From Macrobrachium rosenbergii (taxonomy: Eukaryota > Arthropoda > Malacostraca > Decapoda > Palaemonidae): DNA of 64,000 nt. The notes under the pieces are model-generated. The model had not been told where the DNA came from and searched no databases. It saw only the letters and a program-made list of their open reading frames with translations. The position numbers and the translations under genes are program-made. Where the stretch lies: contig NC_089743.1 of NCBI RefSeq assembly GCF_040412425.1, positions 81,963,471-82,027,470 on the forward strand. Direction: 5' to 3'. Numbering within the stretch: position 1 is the stretch's first letter; each line of letters starts with the position of its first letter. Shown here piece after piece: positions 47,920 through 63,160 of the stretch.

Positions 47920-48005
47920 CATGATAAAACAATTTAAAGGGGATTCAGAAAAATTTTTCGGAGTACTTCAGCGTTTTCCTGGGCAGCGCCGGGTTCGTCA
48001 GCTAG

Positions 48006-48068
48006 TTAAGTTAAGTATACCTTAGTTTTACCAGACCACTGAGCTGATTAACAGCTCTCCTAGGGCTG
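48006..48068 (-). mobile_element. 5'-truncated SINE (3' end only)
   Basis: Matches the 3' 60-odd bp of the SINE family: TTAAGTTAAGTATACC, then CTGAGCTGATTAACAG and CTCCTAGGGCTG. It begins directly after the CTAG end of the candidate Helitron and stops abruptly at a TA/GT microsatellite. Confidence 0.85.
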
Positions 48069-49477
48069 TATACATATATATAAGTATATATATATGTGTG
48101 TGTGTGCGTGTATATGTATACAAAAATAATAATCACGAACAATCAACAAGACTGCAATTCAGAACCAAACATTAGGTAACTGAATGCAAACCTTACTACT
48201 AATCATAACATTTATATGGATCCTGAACATAAAACCAAATCGCCGGAACATTACATACCGGAACTAGGTATCGAATCGTTTTATAGCTCTGTAAAATATT
48301 CAGGACGCTTACTTCCTGTGTTGGTTGATTCCTATCACCGGCTTTGGAAATGTAATTAGTTATTATTTCGTTAATGGCCGATTTTTACTGAAATGAATTT
48401 CATGTTACATCTCTATAACTGCATATTCCAGGTTTCTCCATAAGTTAGTCATTACTATTATCAATTGTACTGGTAGTACAAATAGCAGTGTATGATGTAG
48501 GAGCCATGACGTTCATCAGTAATTATGGAATGAGTCGGAATACCAGAGAGCTTTCACAAAGAAGGAATCCATATGTGAAAAGGCAAAACATGAGCTCTTC
48601 TGAAGAATGGAAAAGAGAATAATACATGTACCTGAATATAAGAAAAAAAAAAAAAAAAAAATTGGGGATGGTGTACTTGAGGGTAGCCTCAAGCAAGGGC
48701 TCAGATCATTAAAACGCTGGAAAGCTAAGGTTCAGGGGCTAAAGTACACCCTAAGGTTTGAGAACGCTGGTTATAAGGTCACCACTGGCATAAGACAATT
48801 AAATGTTGCACCATTAATGATACAGCAGCTCCAAGTCGCGAAATAGGCACTTAATTAATGGTAAAAGACGTGATATTCAGCGCCCAGTTACCTGACATCG
48901 CTCTATTTCCTGGCTAAAATCCATTCCCTGATGAATGCAAATACCTGATCTTTCTTTTACCTAATGAATTAACGACTTCTCGTGACCTTGAAAGTGACGA
49001 AAAGACGATAATTCCCGACTTTTATGGATGAATATGTGAACTTTGAAAGTTTGCATATTCATCCAGATTGGGATCACCATTACAGTTTCATGTAAGCTTC
49101 ACTGAAAATCCTAAGGATATCAGGACCACTCTTGCGAAACTCTGTTAACAGCAAATAAACTAAGAAAGAGACGAAACTGGGAAGATGATTCAGGCAAGAA
49201 CATAAAAGCATATTCCTTAACTTCAAAGTTTCCTTTTAAAAGAAAATAGAGTTCTAAATATTTCACGTTATTTCAAATATTAAAAACTACAGTGCCAGTT
49301 AACGCATTCTTACCCGAGACACTAGAAACATCAGAATACTAAAAATATTTGGATAATCTCAGCTATATGTCCAATCTCCTGTTGTTTTTAGTAACACAAT
49401 GAAACTGATATCAATCGATCTGTCTCTCCCACTTGAAAAATACGAGGAATCCAAAGTACATTACTCAACCGCTTCCA

Positions 49478-49530
49478 GTTCCTCGTTGGAAGGGTGGGTA
49501 GAGCTTTCTACATCTGCCACGTTAGACTCC
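49478..49530 (+). mobile_element. SINE head fragment
   Basis: AGTTCCTCGTTGG followed by GGGTGGGTAGAGCTTTC is the tRNA-like start of the SINE family. Similarity fades after about 50 bp. Confidence 0.5.
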
Positions 49531-50479
49531 CTCCTCAGCAAAACTGTTCCCTCCCACAACGGTCGTCTTGCCATAAATGCATAACTGATCAGGCTTGAAG
49601 TCTTACACAGATCATTAAGGCTGTCAACCGTGAAATAAAGACCAATGAAAACAAATGTAAAATCTGACATATGTGTCAGTGACATATGGTATGGCATTTA
49701 ATTAATTATACAGCATACACATCTACTTAAGTAACCTCATAAATCAGGTAGTCAACAGAAAACAGGATTAAGAGTCAAATCTGCTATGCTGGTGACAGAA
49801 TAATCGCTCGGAAAACGACGAAAAAAGTTTCGAGTACAAAATGCTCAATAAACTTCCTGACAAAATTATTATCTATTATACTGAAGCGAAGAAAATGTGC
49901 CCACTGAAATCAATATGGAACGTGGTGGCTGATACTTAGAACTTTCTTTTCTTCTTAATAAAGAGACATTGAACCAGGTAAGATAGCCAACAAACTGAAA
50001 GATATGTGTAGTTAAACGGGTATTTCAAAAATACTAACCGTAAGTAGTCGGCGTAATAAACACATAACTATGAGGATTTGGTAGTTAGCAACACATAAAT
50101 AATTTTTAAGCATTAATGGACTAAATTATGCTGCCAACTAGCTCCCTCGACATAACTTTCAATACAATTCATACAATTAGAAACCTGAATACCACCACAA
50201 AAATGTCATTTCAAAGAATATCCTACTTCCTAAATCAAATTTTAAATAGGAATATGCTTTGCTGGTGGTTTACCTATAAATATAAATAGCACCTTTAAAT
50301 TCGATTTGCATAAATTTCACGTCCAATTAATTCCCTTTTGGCTAACAACAGCAAGCACGACATCACCCCCATCTACAATTAAAACAAAAGAATCTTTCTA
50401 TTCATAACGTGTCAAGCATTTATCTCAGCATCTAGCCTAATTCCTGCTCTCGTCTTTCATATAACGCAAGCCCCTCATT

Positions 50480-50760
50480 TTACCATGTATTCTAGTCTTT
50501 TTGTTTCATCATCTTTGTTTTGCTTTTTTTGCAGTAAGTCATAGTTAAATTTTCAGTCAGTCCTTCACCCTTAAATCCTTGGCAGTTCCAGAGAGCTTTT
50601 ATCAGAACGTCCAATTCTGACGTCACATCTTTTTTCAAACCTTGCACACACACAACCGCATCTGCATACCAATCGTGCATATTCCCTTTCCCCGCTCCGC
50701 ACCTCAAATCTCTTTAATCTCCTAACGTCCCATGGCTCTCTGAGTCTGGGCTCCATACCC
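50480..50760 (-). pseudogene. Possible LINE RT fragment
   Basis: A 71-codon minus-strand frame (50492-50707) reads WYADAVVCVQGLKKDVTSEL and ends CKKSKTKMM. This resembles a YADD box with one Asp missing (YADDxVVC) followed by the GLKxNxxKTKxM motif of LINE RTs. It is short and not conserved enough to be sure. Confidence 0.4.
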
Positions 50761-51071
50761 ATACAGTGACTTATCTTCTGTAGCTAGAATTCGAATTACG
50801 ATCAGTGGGCTGACATCAGTACGAAGTATCAGAATTGTTTGCTAAAGAAACCGCGGCGTATTGTTATGTAAAAATCTGTACAGAAATGTGATTTCAATAG
50901 ACATTTCAAAATCCATGATAACCCCACTTCACCAGTCTCTAAAATATATCAGATAACTGATCAGCGCAAAGCACTGTTTCGCGTGAGGGTACACGACTTT
51001 GAAAACAGTAGCCGTTTCATCAACATCTATCACAACAGCAGCAGTCACTATTAGTTCCTAATAACAACAAC

Positions 51072-51102
<31 letters not shown>

Positions 51103-51284
51103 ATGGTGGTAGAAACAGATGGAGGAGAGGTAGAGGTTGCCATGAAAAAAAAAAAACTCTAATTAAGGAAAATTAAAAAAAAAGACGTTACCAAACACAG
51201 ACCCATGTAGAAGTAAAAAGAAGAAAAAAAAAAAAAAAACTGATGTAACTCCTCAAATGCGCCATTCTGACCAGCGCTTTTCAC

Positions 51285-51289
<5 letters not shown>

Positions 51290-51345
<56 letters not shown>
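51290..51345. repeat. (GA)n microsatellite
   Basis: A GA tract of about 56 bp. Confidence 0.95.
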
Positions 51346-51348
<3 letters not shown>

Positions 51349-52690
51349 ATATCTTCAATAAATTCTTATTCTTCCACTTCACATACTGTAGATGAAGTGG
51401 AAGAAGAAGAATTTACATTAATTATTTTTGTTTATGATACATGCCTGCCTTCATACTGTAAGTGGAATGCAACGGTACAACGCATCATTAACGAATAAAT
51501 TTGAATGAGTAGGGTAATTTTTTTTTTACTTAGCTACTATTTACTAAAATCCTATGGCACTGTTCGTCAGCCAAATAATAAAAAAATACTAATTTAAAAC
51601 TTATTCCTGACATTCAGACAAAGTCGGGTCAGTGAAATCTAAGAGAGAAAGGGAAAAATTCCACAGGATTCTCTCCCTACGAAACCGATTGCTTCCTTTA
51701 CCACTGGAGTCACTTCTGAACGCAGCAACAGCACAATCTCCACCGTCTGAGCTTCCCACCACTTGACAGACTCGCACACACGCAAATGCATTAAGGGGTC
51801 ACTCGGGTAACAAATGTGACAAGATAAACTCCCATAATGGGACAGCCGGCCACAGATAAGCATATAGGCGATTTCTATTGGCTATCTGGCCACGTGTGAG
51901 GTTGTATGAATTTCACGTTCGCGATTCCACCTCCTCTTCAAGGGAGAGGAAGACGATCCTTCCACGAAGGAATTGAGCCATTTTTCTAATGCAACACTTT
52001 TCGCTCTTTACAATATGACTTTAATCAATGTATAACACTTTCTTATTTAAGTCGGGTTGTTAAAATTCTCAATTGCCATTATTTTAGCAATAACTAGAGA
52101 TTTTGTATAAGCGACATCAATCATTGAAGAAGAGTTTTCTCTGCAATATTAAGACAAATTCAAGAAGAGCGTTTATCGCTTTGTGCATAATATTCTATCA
52201 TCACAAAGATTGTCGTTGAAACGCAAAATCGGCAATAACTATACTAAAAATGTTCTCAGCACTTCTAAAAAACAACCACCGTTTGATCAGGAAACCACAA
52301 ATTGCAAACAGAAATAATCTGCTCACAGAACCTCTGTAGACTGGAAGGGCCGAAGACCTTCACCTTTTCCCTTCCAGAGGTGGAAGCCATCACTCACAGC
52401 AGTTAACAGAGCGAGCAGGCAAGCAGACATGAGTTATCTCATGTACTTTCTCCAGTAATACGGGGGAGATCATCGAAAATTACACACCTCTGGTCACGAA
52501 ATTTAGTTACCGGGATTTTACAGGTACCTGGAATTTACTGGTGCTTGGAGTTTACAGGTGCTTGGCTCGTACGTGGACTTAATTAGTATGAGAGACCTGG
52601 GGGCAATCGTTCTCGGCTGAGTGATGGTAAGTGAATGCAGAAAACTTGAGTGAAAAGATGGTCGGATGGACCTCAACACTCTCAAAATGG

Positions 52691-52795
52691 GATAAATGAT
52701 GAATGCTGATAATCTTGATGATTTTAACCAGTAGTAAAGTCTGGGAAAAATGCTGAATGCTGATAATCTTGATGGTTTTAACCAGCAGTAAAGTC
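52691..52795. repeat. 54-bp tandem duplication
   Basis: Two copies starting at 52691 and 52745 share GAATGCTGATAATCTTGATG and TTTTAACCAG, with a few mismatches. Confidence 0.85.
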
Positions 52796-53076
52796 AGTGT
52801 CTATCAATCATTAATATTTGTTTCGCAATCTTTTTGTTGTTCTCAAAATATTTTTTAATTACCTTGTCATTCACACGTCATTTCGGTTATCGCATTTGAA
52901 ATCCTCTTTCTTAGTGTAGCAGTTTTCCTTCATTATTTATCTTCTCCCTTATCGTTCTACTATACATTTTCACTTTAGTTGTTTTCTTTTATTTTTTAAA
53001 AGACATACAGTTCAGTTCAGTCAATATATGGTTACGAGATTATGAGTCAAGCAGTCAATATGTTGTTCTGTCTCAG

Positions 53077-54991
<1,915 letters not shown>

Positions 54992-55064
<73 letters not shown>

Positions 55065-55066
55065 TG

Positions 55067-55105
<39 letters not shown>
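54992..55105. repeat. (TA)n-(GT)n compound microsatellite
   Basis: A TA tract to about 55085 with one CTG interruption, then (GT)n. Confidence 0.95.
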
Positions 55106-55643
55106 CAAAGTACGGATTGATGTATATTTCGGATATAAAGCCCGAGTCAAGCACATGAGTAAAAAAGACGTTCGGAGAAATAATTACAGCTCTTATAAAC
55201 CGACTGCATCACTTCTGTAAAATAAAATTAGCATGAAGGGGCCACTGACCAAAATGAAATGTAGAAAACAGTTTTATACAGTTAGCTGGCCGCTAATGTA
55301 AATGCAATATTCCCTTTTTCCCACAAAAATTATACCAATACTTAGAAAGTTATCCCACAGGCATTACTTCTCTTGCATATGAAAGGAACTAATTTTTGCC
55401 AGAAGTAGAGTTCCCCGTTTCCTGAAAACGGAAATAAAATTACTACATTTTACACCTATGGCATTGAACCGAACTACTGATGCAGTATCCCTAAATAAGC
55501 ATATCTGATACTAATTTGTCATGGGTTAAAAATTACAGCCCATTACCGCCACTATCAGATGCAACGACCAACCCAAACAAAGATAAACCACAATATTGTT
55601 AAGACTCTTTCTCTCTTCTTTGCAAAGCTACCTTCACCCCTCC

Positions 55644-55650
<7 letters not shown>
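55106..55650. other. Unassigned sequence
   Basis: No gene or element recognised. Confidence 0.35.

Positions 55651-55719
<69 letters not shown>
55651..55719. repeat. (CT)n microsatellite
   Basis: A pure CT tract of about 69 bp. Confidence 0.95.
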
Positions 55720-55723
<4 letters not shown>

Positions 55724-57309
55724 AATAAAAGACAAGGAAATGTCAAATACGAAAGAAAACGACGAATTCACCTCAATACCTCACTGATGAAAGTGTACTG
55801 GTAAGGACCTGACATTCAATACGCAACTTTCTTTCTGTACTCTCTTCTTAAGAACACAGAGCAAGGTGCACGTGCCTCTAGCTTACTTGTAAACATGAAC
55901 TCGACATTTGGGTCTTCAATCAAATAATCAATCACATTCGTGAAGTATCTTATATTACTACACCGTCATGATCACCCAATAAAAAAAAATCTATAAAACA
56001 CATTTCACAAGCCTAGATTATAACTTCAGATAAAGGAGAGAACAAAACAAAAATAAAAGCTAAATTTAATTGATATTTCCAACGTACTCGCCCGGTAAGC
56101 GATATGAAAAGAATAAAGAGGAAAAACAGTAATAAAGTGAAGTGTAATAAAAGATAAGAAAACTGGGATGATTCAAAAACGTCACAATTATTTCTTTTTC
56201 TTTACGGTCCAGAGCGCATGGCCACATTATCTCTTCTTTTATCAGCGTTTTACAAAAGTATAATAAGCGATTATTTCTCCCCTCCCCCTTTCTAGTCCAT
56301 CCAGGAAACAAGCAAGCTCGAATGCATCGTTTGTAATATAAACCGGTCAGTGTTTTTTTTTCTTTCTCTGCAAAATTATCATCAAAATTGCACCTATCAA
56401 ATTACTTTAAAAGATTTTCTTGATTAAAGAATTTAAACAGTCACATTAAAATATAATCCCTTGTTCTGTCTGCACATCAATCACTTCAAAAGCCACTTTT
56501 CTAAATATACATAAATATACGAAGATATTGCACTTGCCCTTACTAAAGTTCTGTACATGTAAACACCCCTGCAAAGTGCACATATATACCTTTATATGTA
56601 ACGCGAATGTTTCTGAAGGTGTATACATACACATATTCAAACGTTTATTTAGCCGCGAATACTTGTGTGTATGCATCAAAAAATACTTTCCATAATGTAT
56701 GATTAATTATGTAGACTCCTGACAATAAGTGACGAGGTAATGAGAGTCAGCTACATGGAGCAGACAATTAATTTGAAAATAATTGCCCACTTTGGTCAAA
56801 TGAGTTACTGCCTATCTAGTGAACAAGTTCTGAAGCTTGTAACAAGCAGCAGCCGAGTGAGCTAGCTTTAAAGAAAAAGAAGAAAAAAAAAGAGCAAGTA
56901 AAATATGAACACGATAATCTTAGCAGAAGACGTCAATCATACCATATGAGTGCTTACATGATGCCTTTTCAGTCGGGCAGCCCATTTACAATGCATGTTG
57001 CTTTCGGAGGCATCAGTATAACCTTCGTGTACTATGTGAGAAGAGATGCGGTCACTTACCGTGAGAGTAAGTCTGTTTAATTCAAAATATGCCTCCAAGT
57101 TGCTACATGCTAAGGTATTTCTCTCTGCGGTATACTTCCATCGAGTTCTGTTTCTCTAGAGACTAAGTTTATTTCCATGACGGGAAAACTGCTTCAAGTA
57201 TGAAACTAAGATATATCTCTTGTCCGTGTAGGCGTTCATTACATCTATAAATGAGACGCCGAAATCATTTAGCTACGCTTATAACAAGTAATGCCAAAAA
57301 TTTACCTTT
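55720..57309. other. Unassigned AT-rich sequence
   Basis: No gene, RNA or element recognised on either strand. Confidence 0.35.
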
Positions 57310-57590
57310 AGTTCTTCGTTGGAGGGGTGGATAGAGCTGTCGCCTGGAACGCTGTTGGCCCAGCGTTCGACCCTCCTACCCGGCTAATGAAGAATTAGAG
57401 GAATTTATTTTTGGTGATAGAAATTCATTTCTCGTCATAATGTGGTTCGGATCCCACAATAAGCTGTAGGTCCCGTTGCTAGGTAACCAGTTGGTTCTTA
57501 GCCACGTAAAATAAATCTAATCCTTCGGTCCAGCCCTAGGAGAGCTGTTAATCAGCTCAGTGGTCTGGTTAAACTGAGGTATACTTATTT
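57310..57590 (+). mobile_element. tRNA-derived SINE, full length
   Basis: Same family and length as the 31.4 kb copy: it begins AGTTCTTCGTTGGAGGGG, has the B-box-like GCGTTCGACCCTCC near 57363-57376, the body TTCATTTCTCGTCATAATG and the tail ACTGAGGTATACTTAT. Target duplications are not clear; AATTTACC before and AATTTCACC after the element are weak candidates. Confidence 0.85.
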
Positions 57591-58194
57591 ATTCTTAATT
57601 TCACCAACAACGAGTTCCTCCGACTTGCCAGAACTTCACCGTCAAAAGACCAGTGAAGTACAGTAGAAACTTACGCAACTCTAACGTAATGTTCTTTCTT
57701 AAGGCTGTCATTTTTTTCTTCTTTTCCTTTGAAGCCGCGGACTTCTTTTCCTTCCGTGGGTCATAATACCCGAGACAAGAAGACCCTTCAGTGCCCCGCT
57801 GCGACGGCCGATCTGACACCGCCAGCGCAACAGGTGTTTTCCTTTTGTCTTCGAACTTTCTCATTAAGACAAAATGTGACCGGCCTATTCAGTGTCAACA
57901 TGACTCGTAAGACAACGCAGCATCCAACACAAAACACAAACTATGGTTCCCTACGAGCCAACCCTTTTCTCTCTCCAAAATCCTTGTCGGCCTTAATATC
58001 GTACGTCCCTCTTCGCTAAAAAGAAAGGGAAAAAGGAAAAAAACTCACAAAACGCAATGGCCATTTTTGCCCTGAAGGGCTCATGGTGACTTCGCATTAT
58101 GTGAGGGAGAGAGGAACAGGGGAAGGATTAGAACAAACATTAGGATACTTTTAGTCTTCAAATGAGGATAGCTATAATAATTGCTATACGAGCC
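57591..58194. other. Unassigned sequence with overlapping small frames
   Basis: An 87-codon minus-strand frame (57601-57864) and a 96-codon plus-strand frame (57729-58019) overlap in a slightly GC-elevated patch. Neither shows a known domain, signal peptide or membrane segment, and I do not call either a gene. Confidence 0.3.
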
Positions 58195-58295
58195 TTTCAG
58201 TCGAGAAACATGCCAAGCGCCATCTTGGGCCAAAGTATCTTTAATTTAATTTAGTTTATTTTAAAAACGGCACTTGGCATGTTTCTCGACTGAAA
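58195..58295. repeat. Hairpin with 23-bp perfect arms (MITE-like)
   Basis: Arms 58195-58217 and 58273-58295 are perfect reverse complements (contain CAGTCGAGAAACATGCC). Pairing extends inward to 27 bp with one G-T type mismatch, and the loop is about 50 bp, AT-rich. It fits a very short MITE or a stable stem-loop transcript. No target duplication is evident. Confidence 0.8.
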
Positions 58296-59730
58296 AATAC
58301 TTAATTTCCCTAGATTTACAAAAGGTATAGTCCTGTCATATACAGTCAATGAAAGGGGTAATGAACTGACAAACACTGCAGAAAATCACACCAACATTAA
58401 AGGCTACATTCAGTGCATTCTCAAAAAACAAACAAAACCAGAGTTTTTCGTTCATTTCCTCACATTCTCGGATACATATAAAGTCACATTCGACAAAGAA
58501 GTGACAAACCTTCTGATACAAACACAAAAACTACCACCTGACGGAACACTTCGAAAGTACACCGACACGCAATTCGACTATTAGCTACTTTGAAATAATG
58601 AAGCTAAGTGCACTTGTCAACAAGAACAAATAAAAATGAGCAAAAACATGATTTACGAGTCTTCGAATCTGCAGTAACCTGGAACTAGTATTCTTTTATG
58701 TCATACCAAAACGCCGCCAATGTTCTCAGCTGCTCAAACCAGCAGTCTGTAAGATCTGCTTAACTTTTTGTTGTCTCCACATAGCGGGGATGCTCAAAGA
58801 TGATGGTATGTAGGAAAGAATAATAAAATGAATACGAAGTGAAACAAAAGCGAATAAACATGTTTCGGTGTACGTTTCATCCCAAAATGGATTTCACCTA
58901 TACTCGAAGAATTCTACAAGTTATTACTAAATTGGTCTCAGCAAAGTTACCGTATTACAGCAACAGGGGAAAAATCAAATAAATAAAATAAAAATAAATA
59001 AATGAAAATGAAATGAGCATCGAATAAATCTAATTTCAGAATACGTGTTATACAAATAACAAAGGCGACAGAAATTTTTCAACTAAGTACTGTTCTTACG
59101 CAATAAAGTTTGTAAAACAACGTAACCAGTGAAGATTGCCCAATTTTATTTGGTAGCAGAATATTTACTCAACGTAATATCTGCCGAAATGAGAAATGGC
59201 TCTAGCAGCTCCCTTCAAATTTACAGCCATCGTCCAAAAGCTTCTCCTCAACTAGAGTTTCACTATATATTTCACCAAACGTCACTTAAACTTAGGTAAT
59301 AAACGTAGAATGGAAATTGTAAAGCCAAACCCAAACTTTCCCACTGACGTAAAACGTACCTTATATTGATAAAAGAACACTTTACGTGTGTAAATGTGCG
59401 GTACATACATATACGGACGTATAAGCAAATGTAAACATTTAACGTGTAAACAGAAGGCATTACTGTAGTATTCGTAAATAAATGAAAGAGTTCTCATCGC
59501 ATACAAAAACGCGAATTTTTTTTTAACTACAGTTCACGTACCCCGATCCCTAACGCACAACACACTGCAGGTCGGCTGACAACAGAACCTTGCTTTGGGG
59601 ACGGCTTAATCGTTAGCCACTCTGTAGGAACATAAAAGTACTCCACACTAAGGGACTATCGATATAATTTCATCTATGAAGGAGTATCGGCATGCGCAGT
59701 ATTAGTAACTTTTGTCCCGGTCGTAGTAAC

Positions 59731-59771
<41 letters not shown>

Positions 59772-59927
59772 CAGGAGTAGTAAGGGCAGAGTAAATAAAT
59801 GCCAAGCCAAACTTCCAGTGTTACACTAAGGAGAAGCCCTTGTCTCGTAAATCTTTTAGTATTCAACCCGACCACCTCTCCTCTCACACGTTCCTTGCTA
59901 GTCTACTTAGAATCGGCGTGAGATCAG

Positions 59928-59929
<2 letters not shown>
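58296..59929. other. Unassigned sequence
   Basis: Contains (AGT)n at about 59733-59765 and AAAT-rich runs near 58977-59005. No gene recognised. Confidence 0.35.

Positions 59930-59979
<50 letters not shown>
59930..59979. repeat. (GA)n microsatellite
   Basis: A GA tract of about 50 bp. Confidence 0.95.
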
Positions 59980-59982
<3 letters not shown>

Positions 59983-60717
59983 CTCAGTCTCAGGAGGTTT
60001 ACCAAAATCAACTTCATGTCCGACCTCCTTGTGCACAAGGTCGCACTCTAAAGAGTAACGCAGGCCCTCATAGAGAGACGGTCGAGCCTGTTCTCATCTT
60101 CGCTTCTAATAATATTCCCTTTTTATCGCTATTTCCAGCCCCTTTACATGTATCTACGAAGCCTTTTAAAGACCTTCTGACACATACTTCACAATCCTAT
60201 CCACCCACAAACATCCCCCCTAACAAGTGACCCCGCCTTCAAACACCTTTCCAGCGCCCCAGTAGGTGTAGGACCTGACGCGCTCAACTCTATGGTCAGC
60301 ATACTAATAGAGTGGGTCACCGTGTATGAATGAATATCGACTTCTCTTGAGCTCATTCACAGGGGGAAGAATGAGAAGAAGAAAACGGTTAAGATAACAC
60401 GATTGCGTCTATGCATTCCGGATTAAAAATCAGTGTCTTGTCATCATCGAAGGTGCAAATATAGTATCTGATTAACTTCGACAATTTTCAAAGTACTGTT
60501 ATTGATGTTTAGATAAATAAATAAGATAATTATTTATAATCGTAAACATAAAAAAAGTGCAGTAAACGATTCATTTTATGTTATTATATCAACAGATGAA
60601 CACATCTGGAATATCATGAAACGTATAAAAAGCACCAATAGTAAAATACTCATGACATGCATTAAGAAAATGAACTTCATATGCATACACAAATACATAC
60701 AAACATACATACGAACA
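59980..60717. other. Unassigned sequence
   Basis: No gene or element recognised; 60000-60300 is somewhat GC-richer than its flanks. Confidence 0.35.
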
Positions 60718-60748
60718 CACACACACACACACACATATATATACACAT

Positions 60749-60828
<80 letters not shown>
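60718..60828. repeat. (CA)n-(TA)n compound microsatellite
   Basis: CA at 60718-60735, mixed CA/TA to 60758, then TA to 60828. Confidence 0.95.
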
Positions 60829-60830
<2 letters not shown>

Positions 60831-63154
60831 TAATCAACTCAATAAGCATCATAAGGTCTCTTCAGAACTTGGATGAGCGACCAAAGAAGTATGTTAGAGC
60901 CGTCGGTACAACAGCCCCGAGACCAAACAAGGAAGGAGGTTCATAAGGCAAGGGAACTCGTCCAAAATAAAATCCTAACGACCGAAAGATAACATCTGGA
61001 GCAATTCTCTTTGAGGAAAAGACGGATGGATAAAATACTTTTTACCGTGTGTAATAGCTGATAATATTTTCAGAGCTTGCTACAGATACCCAATCTAAAA
61101 ATTATTCAGAAAATAATGCAAATAGTGCCTTATGAATGTAAGAAACAGACACGACAAAATATTCACATTTTACGAAGAATTCTTAGAGCAACGTACTTAG
61201 CAATTTTGGGCCGTCGAATTCATAAACAAGCTCGGAGAAAAGATAATTGCTAAATGCATTAATCCAGCAACATCAGTAGTCCTGCACGCAAGGCATTTCA
61301 AGCTTGATTTGGAGCGATTACATCAGCATTTAACCCATGTCCTATTTTTATGGTTCCTCCAAAGTTAACACCAGAGCACTTTTCGTAGAACCTCAGCATT
61401 TTGGCTTTTTTTTTTTTTTTTTTTACCATTTTTTTTCTCATTCGTTCCATTTGGTCGTCTGATATTCACCAGCGCCCGAGCTAAAAACTAATTATCAGTC
61501 AGGAATCAACATCTTGCAGCTGATTTCCGTATCAAGATCAAACATATCTGTTAAAGGAATCTGACGTGTGCACGAAGTTCTGTACTTGAAATATGCGATG
61601 TGATTATTATTCCACAAAAGTTATCAAAAGGGCCAGGTATTGGATTTCTAACTTTACTGCAATGGAAATGTTGTAACAGAAAAGAAATAAAATTGCTCAG
61701 AAACTAGTGAGAGAGAGAGAGAGAGAGAGGGAGAGGAGATATAAAATTAATGTGAAATTTATGATGCTGGCCTTTTTTCAACCGATGGCTCTGAGTGTCA
61801 TGGTTAGTTTGAATCCATCCATGTTCATCACCCGATGCACTGTAACGATCGTCTTTCTTCTGACTTCTCAAGTTTAGTTATTGAATAAAAAGTGGCTATA
61901 CCTCATCCAGACATCTGAGCTTTCTTCGTTTTACTGGTGTAGTATACTTTTCCTTTCATAAATTAATAAAAAATCAATCACGTTGAACTTTTAGATTTTT
62001 AAGCAAGTTTTTTCTTACGAAATGTTTTAAAAAAATAATATCCAAATATATTCACAGTTTTCTGTTCGTACGCATACCTCTTTAGAATTCAAAACACTTC
62101 TTCAAGGAAAACAACTTTGCTCTTTTACTTCATTGTTTTATAATTAGATCCGTCAACAGCACTTATAATGATATACCTCAGCTTCATTATTAACAGATTA
62201 ACATTTACAAAGGTGATGCCCCTCTTGGTATACATCAGGAACTTTGTCAGCTGTGTCAATTTGCAAAATGAAGTTTCTAACAATTCCACTAACGATATAT
62301 TATAAATCTAACACAGCAACAACAAAACTGAAAAGTAAAACGTTAAATCATATCTGTAATATTAACGCATGGCCAAATCACGTTTAAGAATGCACTGTAC
62401 ATATAGTGAAAGTCTCAATTACAAAGAGTGAGGAATATGAAGCAAAGAAAATAAAGTGACATCTACAGCAACGCAGATCATAAAACAAACAAACCTCGGT
62501 GATCTTAGATTTTCTTATCGAAACAAGATGTCTTGAGAACAGCGAGGAACAAAATACTACATAAATAAATAAATAAGATATCTATTTCAACGAGAATCCC
62601 TTTCACAACACCCCCATTTGGCACCTGCATGGCATTCTTCCTCAGCCGCACTGACATCCCCACCCCGCAGGCACGGAACGCAACTTTTGTCCACGATTTA
62701 ATGGCGGAGAGATTTGCCTTCTGTGAATAAAGCAGTCATCCAAGCGAACAGGTGATGAGCAGAAGCATAGAGGAGAGACGTCCGCCATTTGACAGCAACA
62801 TAATGAAGGGGACTCGATAATGCTTGACAGCTGAACGGACGACCTGTGATCACGCAACGAGAAAAGGTAAGAAAAACGACGGGAGCAAAATGAAAAAAAA
62901 GATGATAAAAATCATCGTGGAATCTTCGAGCTGAGATGACAGGATTAGATACACGTGTTTAATTGGGCAAGACAAACATGCATGTCGGAAGGTTAAGTAG
63001 ATTCGTGACGGTATACTTAAAACCAAGGGACGAGTATGCATGTGCTTACAGGCTTGCATATAAGTAGAAATATCTGATAATGTAAATACAAGCGCACACT
63101 ACTTTATCGTATATTATGCAGACATGAAGAAATACATAAATAAAAGCACACCTG

Positions 63155-63160
<6 letters not shown>
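60829..63160. other. Unassigned AT-rich sequence
   Basis: About 2.3 kb with no recognised gene. Contains a T homopolymer at 61408-61424 and a short (GA)n at 61708-61732. The minus-strand frame at 62642-62857 shows no known domain. Confidence 0.35.

Larger units (their letters stand above)
46285..48005 (+). mobile_element. Candidate non-autonomous Helitron-like element
   Basis: The right end has the Helitron signature: a small GC hairpin CCTGG-gcagcg-CCGGG (47978-47993) followed by TTCGTCAG and CTAG at 48002-48005, then T. The left part (about 46285-46400) has TTTGTTTGTCCACTATAGAAA, which I associate with Helitron-like 5' regions of arthropods, but I see no clean 5' TC terminus because a (TA)n array adjoins it. 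The interior holds no Rep or helicase frame and carries (GA)n at 47395-47450 and 47623-47695 and (TA)n at 47850-47919. Left and right parts could belong to different insertions. Confidence 0.5.

Noticed and set aside
50492..50762. Host gene encoded on the minus strand
   Set aside because: The only readable motifs resemble a damaged LINE RT YADD region, so it was kept as a low-confidence element fragment.
57601..58019. Overlapping 87- and 96-codon frames on opposite strands
   Set aside because: No domain, signal or conservation evidence; their overlap in a GC-richer patch is expected by chance.
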